Below, in pieces: positions 1 to 8,991 of a DNA stretch of 64,000 nt. Source of the DNA: Pedobacter sp. ISL-64 (GTDB taxonomy: Bacteria; Bacteroidota; Bacteroidia; Sphingobacteriales; Sphingobacteriaceae); assembly GCF_018613605.1 (NCBI RefSeq), contig NZ_JAGGPU010000002.1, positions 248,001 through 312,000 of the forward strand. The letters are read 5' to 3'. A program made the position numbers and the translations under genes. The notes under the pieces are model-generated. The model ran no database searches, was not told the origin of the DNA, and saw nothing but the letters and a program-made list of their open reading frames with translations. Every line of letters starts with the position of its first letter. Within the stretch, counting starts at the first letter, position 1.

Positions 1-108
1 GGACGTACGGTGGCTACTTTCGGTATCAATTTCTCCATTTACAAAGCAGGAGACTGGGAAATCGTCTTTTATTTCAAAAACGAGAACCCAAAATTTGCTA
101 ACGAATAG
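1..108 (+). CDS. C-terminal end of an unidentified protein (partial)
   Basis: Frame 1 is open from the window edge to a TAG stop at 106-108, giving 35 residues that end in FANE. The stop lies 21 bases before the SusC start codon, so this could be the last gene upstream in the same operon. The segment is rich in alternating aromatic and hydrophobic residues, as in a beta-sheet protein, but is too short to assign to a family. A second frame is also open across most of the stretch, so the coding call itself is uncertain. Confidence 0.4.
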   Translation, partial: GRTVATFGINFSIYKAGDWEIVFYFKNENPKFANE

Positions 109-129
109 TTGATCAATAAAGCTAATATT

Positions 130-3100
130 ATGAAAAGAAATATACTTTTATATACATTACTTATTGTATGTATAATATGTTGTACGAATGCCTATTCGCA
201 AGAAAAAAATATCATTGTAAGTGGTAGGGTTCTGGATAAAGATACTAAACAAGGGGTGCCAGGTGTATCGGTTGTTTTGCAAGCCACCAATAAAGGCTTA
301 ACGCAAACAAATGGCGACGGAAAGTTTTCGGTTAACGTACCCGTTGGAGGAACACTTTTATTCAAATTTTTAGGTTACAACACCTCATCGGTTAAAATTA
401 CCGATCAAACCAATATTACAGTTAACATTAGCGAAAACCGCAAGGATCTAAGTGAGGTAATCATTGTAGCGTATCAGAATAGACCAAAGGAAACCACTGC
501 TGGATCGGTAACGGTGCTTAGTGGTAAGGATGTATCCGATATACCGGTATCGAATATAGAAACACTTTTACAGGGTAAAGTACCGGGGTTAAATATCCAG
601 AACAATACCGGTGCACCGGGTTTTAGAGGATCGGTACAGCTTCGTGGTTTATCAAGTTTAAGTATTTCTGGTAGTGGTAACGATTCATTTTTACAACCTA
701 CATCGCCATTATATATTATTGATGGTGTGCCTTTAGATGCAGATAAGGCAGCAGAGTTTGGTTTTCAAACGCAAGGTCCTGGGGTGAGCCCACTTTCGCT
801 AATCCCTCAGGAGGATATCGAAAATATCCAAATCCTGAAAGATGCGCAGGCAACTTCCATGTATGGTTCCAGAGGTGCTTATGGCGTAATCATCATTACC
901 ACAAAAAGAGGTAACTCGAAAGTGCCGCGTATTAAATATGTATCGAACTTTTTCGTTAATGCACCCCCTAAATTACGCGAAACATTAGGTGGTAATTCAG
1001 AACGTCAATTAAAGATTCAACAGATTATTTTAAACGCGCAGACCCTTAATCAAATCAGGGGGATTAGCAATACACCTTTCCTTGCCGATAGTTTAAATGC
1101 ATACTGGAACAATTCTACCGATTGGCAGGATGTATTTTATCAAACCACTTTTAACCAAAGTCATAACCTAGCCTTAGATGGTGGTGATCAGAAGTTTAAT
1201 TACAAGGCCAATATGGGGTATTATGCCGAAAAAGGTGTAATTAAAAACACAGGTTATAACCGTTACAATTTGAACATGAACATGGAGTTCAAACCGAATG
1301 ATAAATTTAGATTTTTCGGTTTCGTTAATGGTTCGGTAGGTAAGCAGAATAAAGGTAACGGTGCAGGCTTACTTCAATCGGGTGTAGCTTCAAACGGTCA
1401 GGCGTCAACACTTTTGCCTCCTCCGTCTTTTTATCAGGCATCTGGTGGCGTATTGTCGGCTTTGCAAACGCTGAATGATAACAATTCGAGAAATTTAAGA
1501 ACAAATATTGATGCCCGTTACGAATTTATACCAGGTTTTGCGGCTTCATCTACCTTAAGTTATGATTATACTTCAGATACTGAAACTACATTTACACCAG
1601 CTGCGGCCAACGGACAGTTTGCCAAACTTTATGATTATAATGGAAGAAACTTCCAGTTATATAATAGAAACGCGATCACTTACGCTAAAACTTTAGGCGA
1701 AAAACATAATTTCTTTATTAACACATTTAACGAAATTTATAAACAAGGTTCACAATCATCCATAAGCAGACAGGAAAGAATTCCAAACGATCAGCTTCAG
1801 GGCCCAATCGGTTACGACGGTTATTACTCAAGGGGGGGTGGGGTTTTAAGTAGCTATAAAAATGCTACAATCGCGTCTTTTGCAGGTTCATTATCTTACG
1901 ATTACGATAAGAAATATGTCGCTGAATTCTCTTACCGTTTAGATGGTACATCATCAAGCGGTTTGGAAAATCCATATTCTAAAAACTCTTCAGTGGGTTT
2001 GAGGTGGAATTTTAACAAAGAAAACTGGTTAACAGATCAAAAATGGTTAGATTATGGTAGTGTAAGATTAACATGGGGCCAAAATATTGTACCTACAGGT
2101 AATCTTCAAAGTATTTATGGTATTTATAACCTAAATGGAAATTACAACAATACACAAACCATTGGTATCGACTATGATTTAATTCCAAATCCGGCATTAA
2201 AGCCAACTACTACCAGTCAGTACAATCTTGGTTTTGATGTAGGCTTCCTGAACAGATTCTCGATCGTTGTGGATACCTATTTCAAAAAGGTAGATAATTT
2301 ATTGTTCGATCGTGTTTTATCAAATACCACGGGTTTTAACAAATTATCGAGTAACGATTTGGGTATCGCTAATTACGGTACCGAAATCAGCTTAAATGTA
2401 AAGGCCATTACCAGTAAAGATTTTGATTTATCTTTTTCAATAAACGGAGCGTATAACCGCGATGTGTTGTTAAAATTACCTGAAGAGTATAACGGGCAAT
2501 ATATCCGCTTCGATGGCTCTGGTTACCTGCAGCATAATGTTTTCCGTGTGGGCAGAAATACCTTGTCAAACTATTTAAGAATTAACCAGGGCGTTTACAG
2601 TGGCGATGCAGATGTACCAGTAGATCCGGTTACCGGAAAAAGATACCAAACCAATAACACCTTCTTTTACGGGGGAGACCCGATCTTGAAAGATGTAAAT
2701 GGCGATTATATTCTGGATGGCAGGGATTACGAAATTACCGGAAACTCACAACCATTGTTTACTGGTGGTTTATCATTCACCATGCGGTATAAAAAATGGG
2801 GCCTAAATATGTACGCAAGTTATACCGCAGATAGAACAATCTTGAATAATGCGCTTGCCGATCGTATTGCCATCATGAGAGATCCTTTTGCCTTAAACGC
2901 GGTAGTACCTTTAGGTGATTTGAATATCTGGCAGGCACCTGGTGATGTGGCTAAATACCCATACCCTTACGATTTTTCCCGTTATGGAAATATTCAGCCA
3001 CTAAGAGCCGATCAAACTTTATGGCAGGAAAGTGGATCCTATCTGAAAATTAACAACTTAACGCTTTCGTACATGTTTGATAAAAAGTTGATACGCAGAT

Positions 3101-3276
3101 TCGGACTTGCCAATTTAAGGATATTTGGTTCAACCAATAACTTGATTACATTTTCTAAGTACAGTGGTCCAAATCCAGAAAACGTAACCGCATTAGGTCG
3201 CGATATTTCTAACGGTTATCCTGTGCCACGCACGTATAATATTGGTTTAAACTTAGAACTTAACACAGGCAACTAA
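130..3276 (+). CDS. SusC/RagA-type TonB-dependent outer-membrane transporter (locus 1)
   Basis: 1048 residues. A signal peptide ends near residue 24 (NAYSQ). It is followed by a carboxypeptidase-D-regulatory-like domain (about 28-105), a TonB-box-like segment (EVIIVAYQ), a plug domain with the SusC signature around EDIENIQILKDAQATSMYG, and a beta-barrel ending in YNIGLNLEL. There is no STN domain, so it is not expected to signal to an anti-sigma factor. I chose the ATG at 130 because it begins a normal signal peptide (MKRNILLY); the frame also runs back to a TTG at 109. SusC proteins form TonB-powered pores lidded by a SusD lipoprotein, and the SusD gene follows after 11 bases. The imported ligand cannot be read from the sequence. 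Confidence 0.93.
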   Translation: MKRNILLYTLLIVCIICCTNAYSQEKNIIVSGRVLDKDTKQGVPGVSVVLQATNKGLTQTNGDGKFSVNVPVGGTLLFKFLGYNTSSVKITDQTNITVNISENRKDLSEVIIVAYQNRPKETTAGSVTVLSGKDVSDIPVSNIETLLQGKVPGLNIQNNTGAPGFRGSVQLRGLSSLSISGSGNDSFLQPTSPLYIIDGVPLDADKAAEFGFQTQGPGVSPLSLIPQEDIENIQILKDAQATSMYGSRGAYGVIIITTKRGNSKVPRIKYVSNFFVNAPPKLRETLGGNSERQLKIQQIILNAQTLNQIRGISNTPFLADSLNAYWNNSTDWQDVFYQTTFNQSHNLALDGGDQKFNYKANMGYYAEKGVIKNTGYNRYNLNMNMEFKPNDKFRFFGFVNGSVGKQNKGNGAGLLQSGVASNGQASTLLPPPSFYQASGGVLSALQTLNDNNSRNLRTNIDARYEFIPGFAASSTLSYDYTSDTETTFTPAAANGQFAKLYDYNGRNFQLYNRNAITYAKTLGEKHNFFINTFNEIYKQGSQSSISRQERIPNDQLQGPIGYDGYYSRGGGVLSSYKNATIASFAGSLSYDYDKKYVAEFSYRLDGTSSSGLENPYSKNSSVGLRWNFNKENWLTDQKWLDYGSVRLTWGQNIVPTGNLQSIYGIYNLNGNYNNTQTIGIDYDLIPNPALKPTTTSQYNLGFDVGFLNRFSIVVDTYFKKVDNLLFDRVLSNTTGFNKLSSNDLGIANYGTEISLNVKAITSKDFDLSFSINGAYNRDVLLKLPEEYNGQYIRFDGSGYLQHNVFRVGRNTLSNYLRINQGVYSGDADVPVDPVTGKRYQTNNTFFYGGDPILKDVNGDYILDGRDYEITGNSQPLFTGGLSFTMRYKKWGLNMYASYTADRTILNNALADRIAIMRDPFALNAVVPLGDLNIWQAPGDVAKYPYPYDFSRYGNIQPLRADQTLWQESGSYLKINNLTLSYMFDKKLIRRFGLANLRIFGSTNNLITFSKYSGPNPENVTALGRDISNGYPVPRTYNIGLNLELNTGN

Positions 3277-3287
3277 AAATATTTATT

Positions 3288-4808
3288 ATGAAAAAAGTTA
3301 TCATTTACACTTTAGTTATCGCGGCGTCTTTTTGCTTGCCTTCATGTAAAAAGTTTTTAAACATACAGCCTTTAGATAAATTAACGGGAAACAACTATTT
3401 CCAGTCTAAAGAAGACGTAGTGGCCAATATTTATGATTTATCGAGGATTGTTTTCAGCAAAATAAACGAAACACATTATATTGGTGCGGTTGGTGAATAT
3501 AGGTCAGGTGAAGTATTGCACGAAAGCCAGTCAGACAACGCGCCATCGCGTGAATTCGTTGAATATTTAGGCAGAAACGATTTATTAAACCTGATAAGAA
3601 GGGGACAGCCATGGGATTACTACAATTTTGATAGAATAACAAATTGGACTAGCTATTATAGGGCCATTCAGGGCGCCAATATCTTGATCGCAAAATTAGA
3701 TGAGGGCGTACCAGGAGTTACCGATACAGAAAAAGGACAGTTTAAAGCTGAGGCCGCGTTTATTCGCTCACTTTGCTACTTTACCATGGTTAGGTTATAT
3801 GGAGATGTTGTTTATTATACAGATGCGTTTCATTCTACATCACTACCACGTGAAAATTTCGTATCGGTTCTCAATAAATGCATTGCCGATTTAAATAGTC
3901 ACAAAAATGAAATTCCATTTACTTATAGCGACCCTGCTTTGAAAGGCGTACGGGCAAGTAGGGGAAGCATTATTGCTTTAATGATGGAAATGAATATGTG
4001 GAACGCCGGTTTTGACGGGGCCAACGCTAACAAATATTATCAAGCTACCGCCGCTTTGGGTCAGGAATTGGTAGCGAGTAACGCCTATCGGTTATTACCA
4101 CTTTCAGAGTGGTCAACGGTTATTAAAGGCCGTTCCGAAGAAAGCTTATTTGAGTTTTATCAAAGTATAAACTATGGTGATGCGGTACTGAATGTTGCCC
4201 CTATTGCCGATATGTTTTTGCATTACCCATACAAAAGGCCTGAGTATACCCACCGTGTAAGTTTTGCTTACTACAGGGGGGAGTACATGCAGAAAATTTT
4301 TCAGGATGGCAGCGATAAAAGGATAACAACCTGGTTTAATGAAGATATTTTTTCAGATAATGGAAAGTTCATGTTGTTAAAATATGCCAAGAACTCTTTT
4401 ATCGTTGGTGAAGAAGACGCCAATCCTGATAACACTTTTATGATTTTTAGGTATGGAGGAGAACTCCTGCTGGCGGCAGAGGCTCTTGCAAATATAAATG
4501 AAGATACCGAAGCCATAAAACTGGTAAACCTGGTAAGAGCTCGCGCTGGAGCATCTCCATATACGCCTTCAAATGGAGACCTTAAAGAATTTATTTTTTA
4601 CGAACGTTCAAGGGAACTTATCGGCGAGGGCCATCATTACTTCGATTTGGTAAGAACAAAGAGAATTTTAAATAGTCAGTATGCTTACAATGTGCTTACA
4701 TCGGATAAATTTAGTCGTGGTGCCTGGACCTGGCCGATAAGCCCAGATGCGGTGAACAACAATCCATATATGAAACTGAATGAGTATTGGGTTAATGGTG
4801 GTAATTAA
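3288..4808 (+). CDS. SusD/RagB-type surface lipoprotein (locus 1)
   Basis: 506 residues. The lipoprotein signal peptide has its Cys at about residue 20 (LPSC-KK). The N-terminal part has the SusD helical region (NYFQSKEDVVANIYD), and the C-terminal RagB/SusD signature is visible in the segment ERSRELIGEGHHYFDLVRTK. SusD proteins form the ligand-binding lid over the SusC barrel. It sits directly behind the locus-1 SusC, which gives a standard SusCD pair. The ligand is unknown. Confidence 0.93.
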   Translation: MKKVIIYTLVIAASFCLPSCKKFLNIQPLDKLTGNNYFQSKEDVVANIYDLSRIVFSKINETHYIGAVGEYRSGEVLHESQSDNAPSREFVEYLGRNDLLNLIRRGQPWDYYNFDRITNWTSYYRAIQGANILIAKLDEGVPGVTDTEKGQFKAEAAFIRSLCYFTMVRLYGDVVYYTDAFHSTSLPRENFVSVLNKCIADLNSHKNEIPFTYSDPALKGVRASRGSIIALMMEMNMWNAGFDGANANKYYQATAALGQELVASNAYRLLPLSEWSTVIKGRSEESLFEFYQSINYGDAVLNVAPIADMFLHYPYKRPEYTHRVSFAYYRGEYMQKIFQDGSDKRITTWFNEDIFSDNGKFMLLKYAKNSFIVGEEDANPDNTFMIFRYGGELLLAAEALANINEDTEAIKLVNLVRARAGASPYTPSNGDLKEFIFYERSRELIGEGHHYFDLVRTKRILNSQYAYNVLTSDKFSRGAWTWPISPDAVNNNPYMKLNEYWVNGGN

Positions 4809-4827
4809 TTATTATAATAAAAGACAT

Positions 4828-5568
4828 ATGAAAAAGCTAATTTTTGCTTGTGCTGCCTTATTAGTATTATTAAATTCTTGTAAAAAAGATGAGTATTATC
4901 GTGATGGAGGTTTAGCTGATCCTAATTTTAAAGGCAACATGCTTCAATATTTACAGGCTAAAAAAGTTCCATTTGATACCCTGGCCAGAATTGTAAAGCT
5001 TGCGGGTTTAGAAAGTACATTTTCTAATGACGACTTTACTTTTTTTGCACCTGATGATGATGTAATCAAAAGAACAATCGGAACAATCAGAACTAATGGA
5101 TTAAATAATTTTCTTTTTTACTCAGGAAAGGATACCGTTAAAACGCTAGATCAGATCAGTCCGGTAATCTGGAGGAGATATTTGCAACGCTACATGTTTA
5201 AGGGTGTGAATAGATTAAAGGACTATCAACAGGTAGATTTTGATGTGAGGAGTGTTTATCCAGGAGGCTTATATTATTCCCTTGCAGGTAATATTTGTAA
5301 CATTGGGGTAACCTATGCTACCGCAAACAACATCAAATATATTGGATACCGACAACTCAATTTGACTTATATTCCTGATGCTTCAAAACCAAATGATAAT
5401 TGGGATATAAATGCGGTAGCATCATCTGATATTAAACCTACTAATGGCGTAGTACATGCTTTGGCCTTTAATACTATTGTTAATGGCGCTTATTTTGGAT
5501 TTAAACGGGATGATTTTTTTAGTGATGTATATTTTAGTGGTTTAGCTCCTTCTGATCCCTCAAAATAA
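4828..5568 (+). CDS. Fasciclin-domain lipoprotein
   Basis: 246 residues from the ATG at 4828. That start gives a clean lipoprotein signal (MKKLIFAC to LLNSC-KKDE, Cys near residue 18). The upstream in-frame ATG at 4780 lies inside the SusD gene and adds no signal peptide. The segment after about residue 30 resembles a fasciclin (FAS1) domain: a helical start (MLQYLQAKK), then TFFAPDDDVIKRTIG, the usual FAS1 'tfFAPtdeA' motif, and NGVVHAL near the end, which matches the 'NGvvHvID' motif. FAS1 domains mediate adhesion or glycan contact. Lipoproteins of this kind often accompany SusCD pairs; here it is the first accessory lipoprotein of the operon. Confidence 0.8.
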   Translation: MKKLIFACAALLVLLNSCKKDEYYRDGGLADPNFKGNMLQYLQAKKVPFDTLARIVKLAGLESTFSNDDFTFFAPDDDVIKRTIGTIRTNGLNNFLFYSGKDTVKTLDQISPVIWRRYLQRYMFKGVNRLKDYQQVDFDVRSVYPGGLYYSLAGNICNIGVTYATANNIKYIGYRQLNLTYIPDASKPNDNWDINAVASSDIKPTNGVVHALAFNTIVNGAYFGFKRDDFFSDVYFSGLAPSDPSK

Positions 5569-5598
5569 GGCATAATTGGTTTTACCTCAAGAAATTAA

Positions 5599-7221
5599 AT
5601 GATGAAAAAAATTAAATTTATATTCGCAATAATCACTTTGATTGCTTTTAGTTTTCAAGGATGTAAAAAGGCAGATGAAGTGCTCCCCGATCCTTATGCT
5701 GATGCAAAGTCACCCCTGGGTGTGGCCATTTCGCAAACTGATGTACCTGTTCCGGCAATCGGACTGGTGGGTACAACTGTAACCATCAAAGCTGCTGGTT
5801 TTGATAAATATAAAGATCAGTTAAGCTTTATGTTTAACGGCGAAAAGGCCGAAGTTGTTAGTGTAACTGCCACTGAAATAAAGGTTAAAGTTCCGGAAAA
5901 TGGAAGTACGGGCGTAACTTCAATCGCCATTGGTGACCAATTATTTATTGGACCAACTTTTACCGTAACCGGGCTTATTCAAATCGATCCTACTTTTAAA
6001 GCGATAGCGGGTACAAATGGTTATGTAAGCCAGGTGTATGAAATGCCTGATGGAAGAGCTATCGTAGTCGGTAATTTTACCAACTTTGATAACAAAGGCG
6101 GGGTGGTTCCAATTAATAGGATCGCCAGAACATCCATTGATGGAGAATACGATCGTACTTTCCGTACAGGGAGAGGGGCGAATGGTGCTTTATTTAGGAT
6201 TTTGGAAATTGGCGGTCGCTTTATTATTGCGGGTAGTTTTAGCGGATTTAACCAGCGTACCGAAAATATCAGCAACATTACCAGTTTGTTTACTAGTGGA
6301 GCAATCGACACCATAAAAATCCAAACCAAAAGAAAGCCAACGCTTACCGATACGGTTACGCAAAAATGGTTCCCAAAATTTAATGGTGGTACCAATGGTT
6401 ATATTAACCGTGTATACGCACACCAGGGAAAAATTTTAGCAACAGGTAATTTTAGGTATTATGTAAAAAGAACCTATGATAAGTTTAATTATGATTTTTC
6501 CAGAGATACCGTAATACTGGATAGTACAGAAATTCGCCAGGTATTGCGCTTTAATTTAGATGGTAGCCTTGATAAAACTTTCCGTTTTAACACTACTACC
6601 AACAAGGGGAAGGAAAGTGGGAATGGAAATATCGATAGTTATATGCATACCGATGCAGAGAAATTGGAAAAACTGGTTGTATTTGGTAGCTTTAATACAT
6701 TTGATGGCCAACCAGCCAATCGTATTGTTCGCTTAAATCCCGATGGAAACATCGATCCTTCTTTCACGCCTGGCTCAGGGGCGGATAATACTATAAGTTC
6801 CTGTACCTATAATACAACTACAAAAAAATATGTAATTACCGGAATCTTTACACAATACAATGGTAAACCAGCATTTGGTTTGGCTGTTTTAAATGATAAT
6901 GGAACTTTAGATGAGACATTTGCTTCCAAACCATTTGAAGGTGGCTTTCCTGGTTTCGCCAAACAGCTTAATAACGGGTTAATTGTAGCGAGCGGGAATT
7001 TTATTAAATACAATAACATTACCAGAAATGGTTTTATGGTATTAACATCGACAGGAACATTGGCGAAAGGATACAATTCTACCGGTCCTTTTACTGGAGG
7101 CTTATCTGATGTTATTGAAACCAAATCTGCAGATGGTAAAAAAGCATTATTGTTAATTGGTGAATTTTATCGTTTTGATAATTTACCATTATATCACATC
7201 ATTAGGGTAACCATCGAATAG
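5599..7221 (+). CDS. IPT/TIG and delta-60 repeat lipoprotein (DUF5008-like)
   Basis: 540 residues. The lipoprotein Cys is at about residue 22 (FQGC-KKAD). An IPT/TIG-type Ig-like domain spans about 55-125 (GTTVTIKAAGF, SVTATEIKVKVPENG). From about 130 to the end there are recurring delta-60-type units such as GNFTNFDNKGG, FGSFNTFDGQPANRIVRLNP, DGNIDPSF and NDNGTLDETF, which probably fold as a beta-propeller. The overall plan matches DUF5008 proteins of Bacteroidota SusCD loci. No catalytic residues can be named, so a surface binding or scaffold role is inferred. Either of two adjacent ATGs (5599 or 5602) could be the start. Confidence 0.75.
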   Translation: MMKKIKFIFAIITLIAFSFQGCKKADEVLPDPYADAKSPLGVAISQTDVPVPAIGLVGTTVTIKAAGFDKYKDQLSFMFNGEKAEVVSVTATEIKVKVPENGSTGVTSIAIGDQLFIGPTFTVTGLIQIDPTFKAIAGTNGYVSQVYEMPDGRAIVVGNFTNFDNKGGVVPINRIARTSIDGEYDRTFRTGRGANGALFRILEIGGRFIIAGSFSGFNQRTENISNITSLFTSGAIDTIKIQTKRKPTLTDTVTQKWFPKFNGGTNGYINRVYAHQGKILATGNFRYYVKRTYDKFNYDFSRDTVILDSTEIRQVLRFNLDGSLDKTFRFNTTTNKGKESGNGNIDSYMHTDAEKLEKLVVFGSFNTFDGQPANRIVRLNPDGNIDPSFTPGSGADNTISSCTYNTTTKKYVITGIFTQYNGKPAFGLAVLNDNGTLDETFASKPFEGGFPGFAKQLNNGLIVASGNFIKYNNITRNGFMVLTSTGTLAKGYNSTGPFTGGLSDVIETKSADGKKALLLIGEFYRFDNLPLYHIIRVTIE

Positions 7222-7257
7222 TAGATTAAGCTAACCAAAATATAAATTAGGAAGAGT

Positions 7258-8961
7258 ATGATGAAAAAATATAAATTATTGATTGGCTTAATCGCAGCAA
7301 TAATCACTACGGCCATATTTTCTTGTAATAAAGAATTCGACAGGACAATTGGCGATAAAAATGCCAGCGATACAACAACTGTAAAATACGGAAACCGTAA
7401 GGTGCTCTATTTAGTGGTTGATGGAGCAAGAGGTCAATCGGTTTTGGATGCCAATACACCAAATATCGATGCGGTTTTACCACATGCAATCTACAGTTGG
7501 GTAGGCTTAAGCGATCCTGACGCAACTGCAAATGCAACCAATTGGGCAAATATGTTAACCGGGGTTAAAAAAGATAAACATAAGGTTACCACTGATGCAT
7601 TAACCAATAATGATCTGCAGAATTATCCGATTATCTTTAGCAGAATTAAAGAAACAAGTGCAAAATCGAAAATTGTTGCTTACACCTCCTCAACTATATT
7701 TAAATCGTTAACAACAGGAGCCGATGTGAGTAATTTGGTAGCAGACGATGATGCGGTGAAAGCAGGATTAATAAGCAATTTAACAAGCGATACAGCTGCT
7801 GTAGTTGTAGGGCACTTTATGGGTGTTAATGCAGCAGGAGCAGCTGCCGGATCTGGGTATGATATTTCTTTCCCAGCCTATAAAACAGCTATCGAAAAAT
7901 TCGATACTTCGGTAGGTGAAATCTTAACCGCATTAAAAAAACGCCCAAACTATAATAATGAGCAGTGGTTGGTTGTTATCGCATCAAGCGCTGGTGGGCC
8001 CTATACATTACCTGCAAATGCCGATGATCAAACCATTTTTAGTCAGCCTAAAGCAAATTCATTTATCATCTACTATGCGCCAACGTACAACAAACGGATT
8101 CTTACCAAGCCATTTACCGGTAATCGGTATTTAGGTAAAACCATCCGTTTTAAAGGGCAAAATGTTAGGGCACAAATTGATGGTGAAGATGCAGGCGTTT
8201 ACAATATAGACGACACCACAAAAATGACCATAGAGCTTAAGGTTAAAAAGAACGAAGACAAGTTTTTCTGGCCGAGTATTTTAGGTAAACGTAACGAGTG
8301 GTCGGGTGGCCATCCAAGTGTAGGTTGGGTAATTTACTTAGAAGAAGACTATTGGTATTTCGAATGGAGAGGCACTAAGGATGGAGATTATCATCAATGT
8401 AGAGGTGGAAGTTTTAGCAAGGGAAAATGGACAAATTTAACTGCAAAGATAGAGGTGCGCAATGGACAAAGATTTGTTCGTACATACACCAATGGTGGCT
8501 TTAATAATGAGGCCGAAATTACCGGATCAGGTTCATTAGCAAATTCGAATCCTTTAAAATTAGGATTTCTAAATGGAAATGGACACGGAGAGCCAGATGT
8601 ATATGTAACTGATATCCGTTATTTTAAATTCTCCGTTCCTGATGGAATGATTGGCAACTATGCCTGTCAAACTTCAATTGATCAAAGTCATCCATACTTT
8701 AATTTCCTGGTAGGGTACTGGCCTGCAACTGACGGTAACGGTAATATCATGGCTGATTTAAGTTCTCAGGCGCACGACTTTAAATTTCAGGGAACTTATA
8801 CCTGGGAGAATTTTAACGATTTAATCTGCCCTCCGGCACCAGAAACACTGGCGATATTTGTTCCGCAAACATCAGATATTCCGGCGCAGATTATAAACTG
8901 GTTAAAAATTGCCAATAAACAGGCCTGGAGACTTGATGGCCGGGTTTGGTTGGATCAATAA
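7258..8961 (+). CDS. Alkaline-phosphatase-fold lipoprotein with LamG-like region (DUF4983-like), apparently degenerate
   Basis: 567 residues. The lipoprotein Cys is at residue 23 (IFSC-NKEF). Residues about 48-275 follow the alkaline-phosphatase/type-I phosphodiesterase plan: VLYLVVDGARG with the first metal Asp (D55), then TNWANMLTGV (94-103). The remaining metal sites look lost: the usual D-x-x-G-H segment is MGVNAAGA (188-195), and the usual SDHG segment is ASSAGG (242-247). Residues about 300-460 look like a concanavalin/LamG jelly roll (WVIYLEEDYWYFEW, LKLGFLNGNGHG). The arrangement resembles DUF4983 proteins. It is fourth in the locus-1 operon. I infer a non-catalytic binding role, although the family assignment rests on motif reading only. 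Confidence 0.7.
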   Translation: MMKKYKLLIGLIAAIITTAIFSCNKEFDRTIGDKNASDTTTVKYGNRKVLYLVVDGARGQSVLDANTPNIDAVLPHAIYSWVGLSDPDATANATNWANMLTGVKKDKHKVTTDALTNNDLQNYPIIFSRIKETSAKSKIVAYTSSTIFKSLTTGADVSNLVADDDAVKAGLISNLTSDTAAVVVGHFMGVNAAGAAAGSGYDISFPAYKTAIEKFDTSVGEILTALKKRPNYNNEQWLVVIASSAGGPYTLPANADDQTIFSQPKANSFIIYYAPTYNKRILTKPFTGNRYLGKTIRFKGQNVRAQIDGEDAGVYNIDDTTKMTIELKVKKNEDKFFWPSILGKRNEWSGGHPSVGWVIYLEEDYWYFEWRGTKDGDYHQCRGGSFSKGKWTNLTAKIEVRNGQRFVRTYTNGGFNNEAEITGSGSLANSNPLKLGFLNGNGHGEPDVYVTDIRYFKFSVPDGMIGNYACQTSIDQSHPYFNFLVGYWPATDGNGNIMADLSSQAHDFKFQGTYTWENFNDLICPPAPETLAIFVPQTSDIPAQIINWLKIANKQAWRLDGRVWLDQ

Positions 8962-8991
8962 GGATTATCTGATAATTTAAAATAGCATAAA

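Noticed and set aside
109..129. TTG start for the first SusC gene
   Set aside because: The ATG at 130 starts a regular signal peptide; the seven extra residues add nothing recognisable.
6021..6395. Minus-strand open frame of 124 codons inside the delta-60 gene
   Set aside because: Shadow of a well-supported plus-strand gene; its sequence is the mirror of a regular beta-repeat protein.
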